From: Salinisphaera sp. UBA1666 | GTDB lineage: Bacteria > Pseudomonadota > Gammaproteobacteria > Nevskiales > Salinisphaeraceae | Direction of reading: 5' to 3' | Length of the DNA stretch: 16,342 nucleotides | NCBI GenBank assembly: GCA_002320455.1 | Contig: DCKU01000069.1 | Span: 1-16,342, forward strand | The notes under the pieces: model-generated | Told to the model about the DNA's origin: nothing | What the model saw: only the letters and a program-made list of their open reading frames with translations | The model's database searches: none | Program-made: the position numbers and the translations under genes | In this document: piece after piece, positions 15,618 to 16,342 of the stretch | Numbering within the stretch: the first letter of the stretch is position 1 | How the letters are laid out: the number at the start of each line of letters is the position of its first letter

Positions 15618-15983
15618 TTATGCGCGAAAGCCGGTCTCCAGCGTGTAGTAGACGATATCCAGCTCGGCCAGCGGCTCGCGCAGTTTGTCGATCTCCGCGG
15701 CCGGGCCGTGTAGTTCCATCCGCGTCACGTCAGCCAGTTTCTGGGCTCGGGCGAACAGCTCGCCGACGTTGTCCAGATGGGCCAGAAACGCATCGCCGTC
15801 GACATAGCCTTCACGGCAGAGTGCTTGGCCGCCATTGAAGCAAAACCCGTAGTACAGGCAGCCGGTTTCTTGGCGTGTGGCTTCTACGAACTCTTCGACC
15901 AGGGACTCGAAGGCAGGGCGGTTGGCATCCGGAATATCAAAATAAGGCGAAAAAGAAATGCCGGTATCGGTGGGCGACTGCAT
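15618..15983 (-). CDS. ABM-domain protein (putative quinol monooxygenase-like)
   Basis: The 121-residue protein looks like a dimeric alpha-beta barrel protein of the antibiotic biosynthesis monooxygenase (ABM) superfamily. Supporting pattern: an opening strand ISFSPYFDI, a helix ANRPAFESLVEEFVEATRQE, then GCLYYGFCFNGGQALCREGY and DAFLAHLDNVGELF. Homologues oxidise quinols or remove reactive aldehydes, but many lack a demonstrated activity, so catalysis is not asserted. There is no signal peptide or membrane helix. ATG 15983 has only a weak GAG ribosome-binding signal. It lies 49 bp upstream of the esterase gene and 33 bp downstream of a truncated reading frame. Several cysteines (about residues 41, 47 and 56) lie in the central strands. 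Confidence 0.75.
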   Translation of the reverse strand: MQSPTDTGISFSPYFDIPDANRPAFESLVEEFVEATRQETGCLYYGFCFNGGQALCREGYVDGDAFLAHLDNVGELFARAQKLADVTRMELHGPAAEIDKLREPLAELDIVYYTLETGFRA

Positions 15984-16016
15984 ACGGCGCTCGAATAGAT
16001 GACTGATGATTTAATC

Positions 16017-16229
16017 CTACCCGTTTGCGGGCCCGGACTCATCCATGCCATCAGCGGTGGGACTGTCACAGGCCGCGCCAGCCACCCGATGGCCGTCGCG
16101 TACATGATCAAACATCCAGGCCTCTATCGGGGTATCCGTGGTTAGCACGGACACATCGCCGGTACTTTCCATGATCACGGCCCTGACTTCGCTGCGGTGG
16201 CCCACGCCGGCCAAGGGCCTGTTGAGGTT
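16017..16229 (-). pseudogene. C-terminal remnant of a DUF421/YetF-like membrane protein
   Basis: About 70 codons are open from an in-frame stop (TGA, 16232-16230) to the TAG at 16017-16019. The stretch HRSEVRAVIMESTGDVSVL closely resembles the C-terminal domain of DUF421 (YetF/YcaP) proteins, in which a similar EVxAVxLExxGxxSVI segment sits near the end of a roughly 150-230-residue protein that starts with membrane helices. Those helices and most of the domain are absent. No good start codon exists (a TTG at 16214 is the best) and there is no ribosome-binding site. The reading frame is lost exactly at the boundary of the repeat starting at about 16230. I read it as a gene truncated by the repeat insertion or a rearrangement. 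The family match is by eye only. Confidence 0.5.
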
Positions 16230-16232
16230 TCA

Positions 16233-16342
16233 TACGAGTCCGCGCCAAGCGCTGTTTTGCGGCAAGACGAGGCGTAGCGCGCGCTGCGCAGTCATTCTGC
16301 GCAAGCGTGCTAGAACGCTGGATTGCCGCAAAACAGCGCTTG
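16233..16342. repeat. Copy 2 of the structured repeat, with perfect 20-bp inverted repeat
   Basis: CAAGCGCTGTTTTGCGGCAA at 16246-16265 is the exact reverse complement of 16323-16342, which is the last 20 bp of the window. The 57 bp between the arms contain the palindrome AGCGCGCGCT and a hairpin TGCGCA-GTCATTC-TGCGCA (16285-16303). Positions 16233-16252 match 1207-1226 over 20 bp and 16263-16309 match 1250-1296. The element probably continues beyond the window: by symmetry with its left side the next bases should be close to GCGCGGACTCGTA. No transposase is encoded, consistent with a MITE/REP-like non-autonomous element. Confidence 0.75.

Noticed and set aside
16221..16342. The right-edge repeat considered as an integron attC site.
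   Set aside because: The core-site pattern GTTRRRY is not properly met at 16221-16227, the arms are perfectly rather than imperfectly paired, and there is no cassette array or integrase.
1..16342. CRISPR arrays, tRNA or rRNA genes and transposase genes.
   Set aside because: No regularly spaced direct repeats, no tRNA-like cloverleaf and no transposase-like reading frame were seen by eye.

Overview
The window is GC-rich (roughly 60-65 % by eye) chromosomal DNA from a gammaproteobacterium. RsmJ, BipA/TypA, an MntH-type Nramp transporter, a YnfM-like MFS transporter and a CobB-type sirtuin all look gammaproteobacterial. The acidic, Asp/Glu-rich proteins would suit a marine or halophilic lineage such as Salinisphaera, but that genus guess is inference. 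The backbone is mostly housekeeping and stress metabolism. There is no CRISPR array, RNA gene, prophage block or transposase.

Layout. Positions 1-1100 hold, on the minus strand, a small SCP2-domain protein and the rRNA methyltransferase gene rsmJ, which overlap by 8 bp. Positions 1101-1392 contain no gene but carry copy 1 of a structured repeat. Next come an 86-residue protein of unknown function (minus) and a CoA-pyrophosphatase-type Nudix hydrolase (plus). From 7214 down to 2479 runs a minus-strand cluster: GNAT/carbon-nitrogen hydrolase fusion, class III sirtuin, NfeD membrane serine protease, slipin. typA (minus, 7408-9237) lies upstream of it and is divergent from a YnfM-like MFS exporter (plus). 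That gene converges on mntH (minus), with both stop codons inside a single CTAG. mntH is divergent from a PhoD-like metallophosphatase, which is followed 7 bp later by an exported four-EF-hand protein. After a strong hairpin come a family IV esterase and an ABM-like monooxygenase (both minus).

The right edge is the most unusual part. A short reading frame at 16017-16229 resembles the C-terminal tail of a DUF421/YetF membrane protein. It is cut off exactly where copy 2 of the repeat starts. Copy 2 contains a perfect 20-bp inverted repeat (16246-16265 and 16323-16342) and runs into the end of the window. Copies 1 and 2 share a 20-bp identical core, a second conserved block of about 50 bp and a conserved small hairpin. 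This looks like a short non-autonomous mobile or REP/MITE-like family that has disrupted a gene.

Other points of interest are two inverted repeats in the mntH/PhoD divergent promoter region (candidate metal-responsive operators), a consensus TATAAT box only 8 bp before the PhoD start codon (possible leaderless mRNA), a pairing of an acyltransferase with a deacylase in one apparent operon, and two convergent gene pairs whose stop codons interlock in palindromes.
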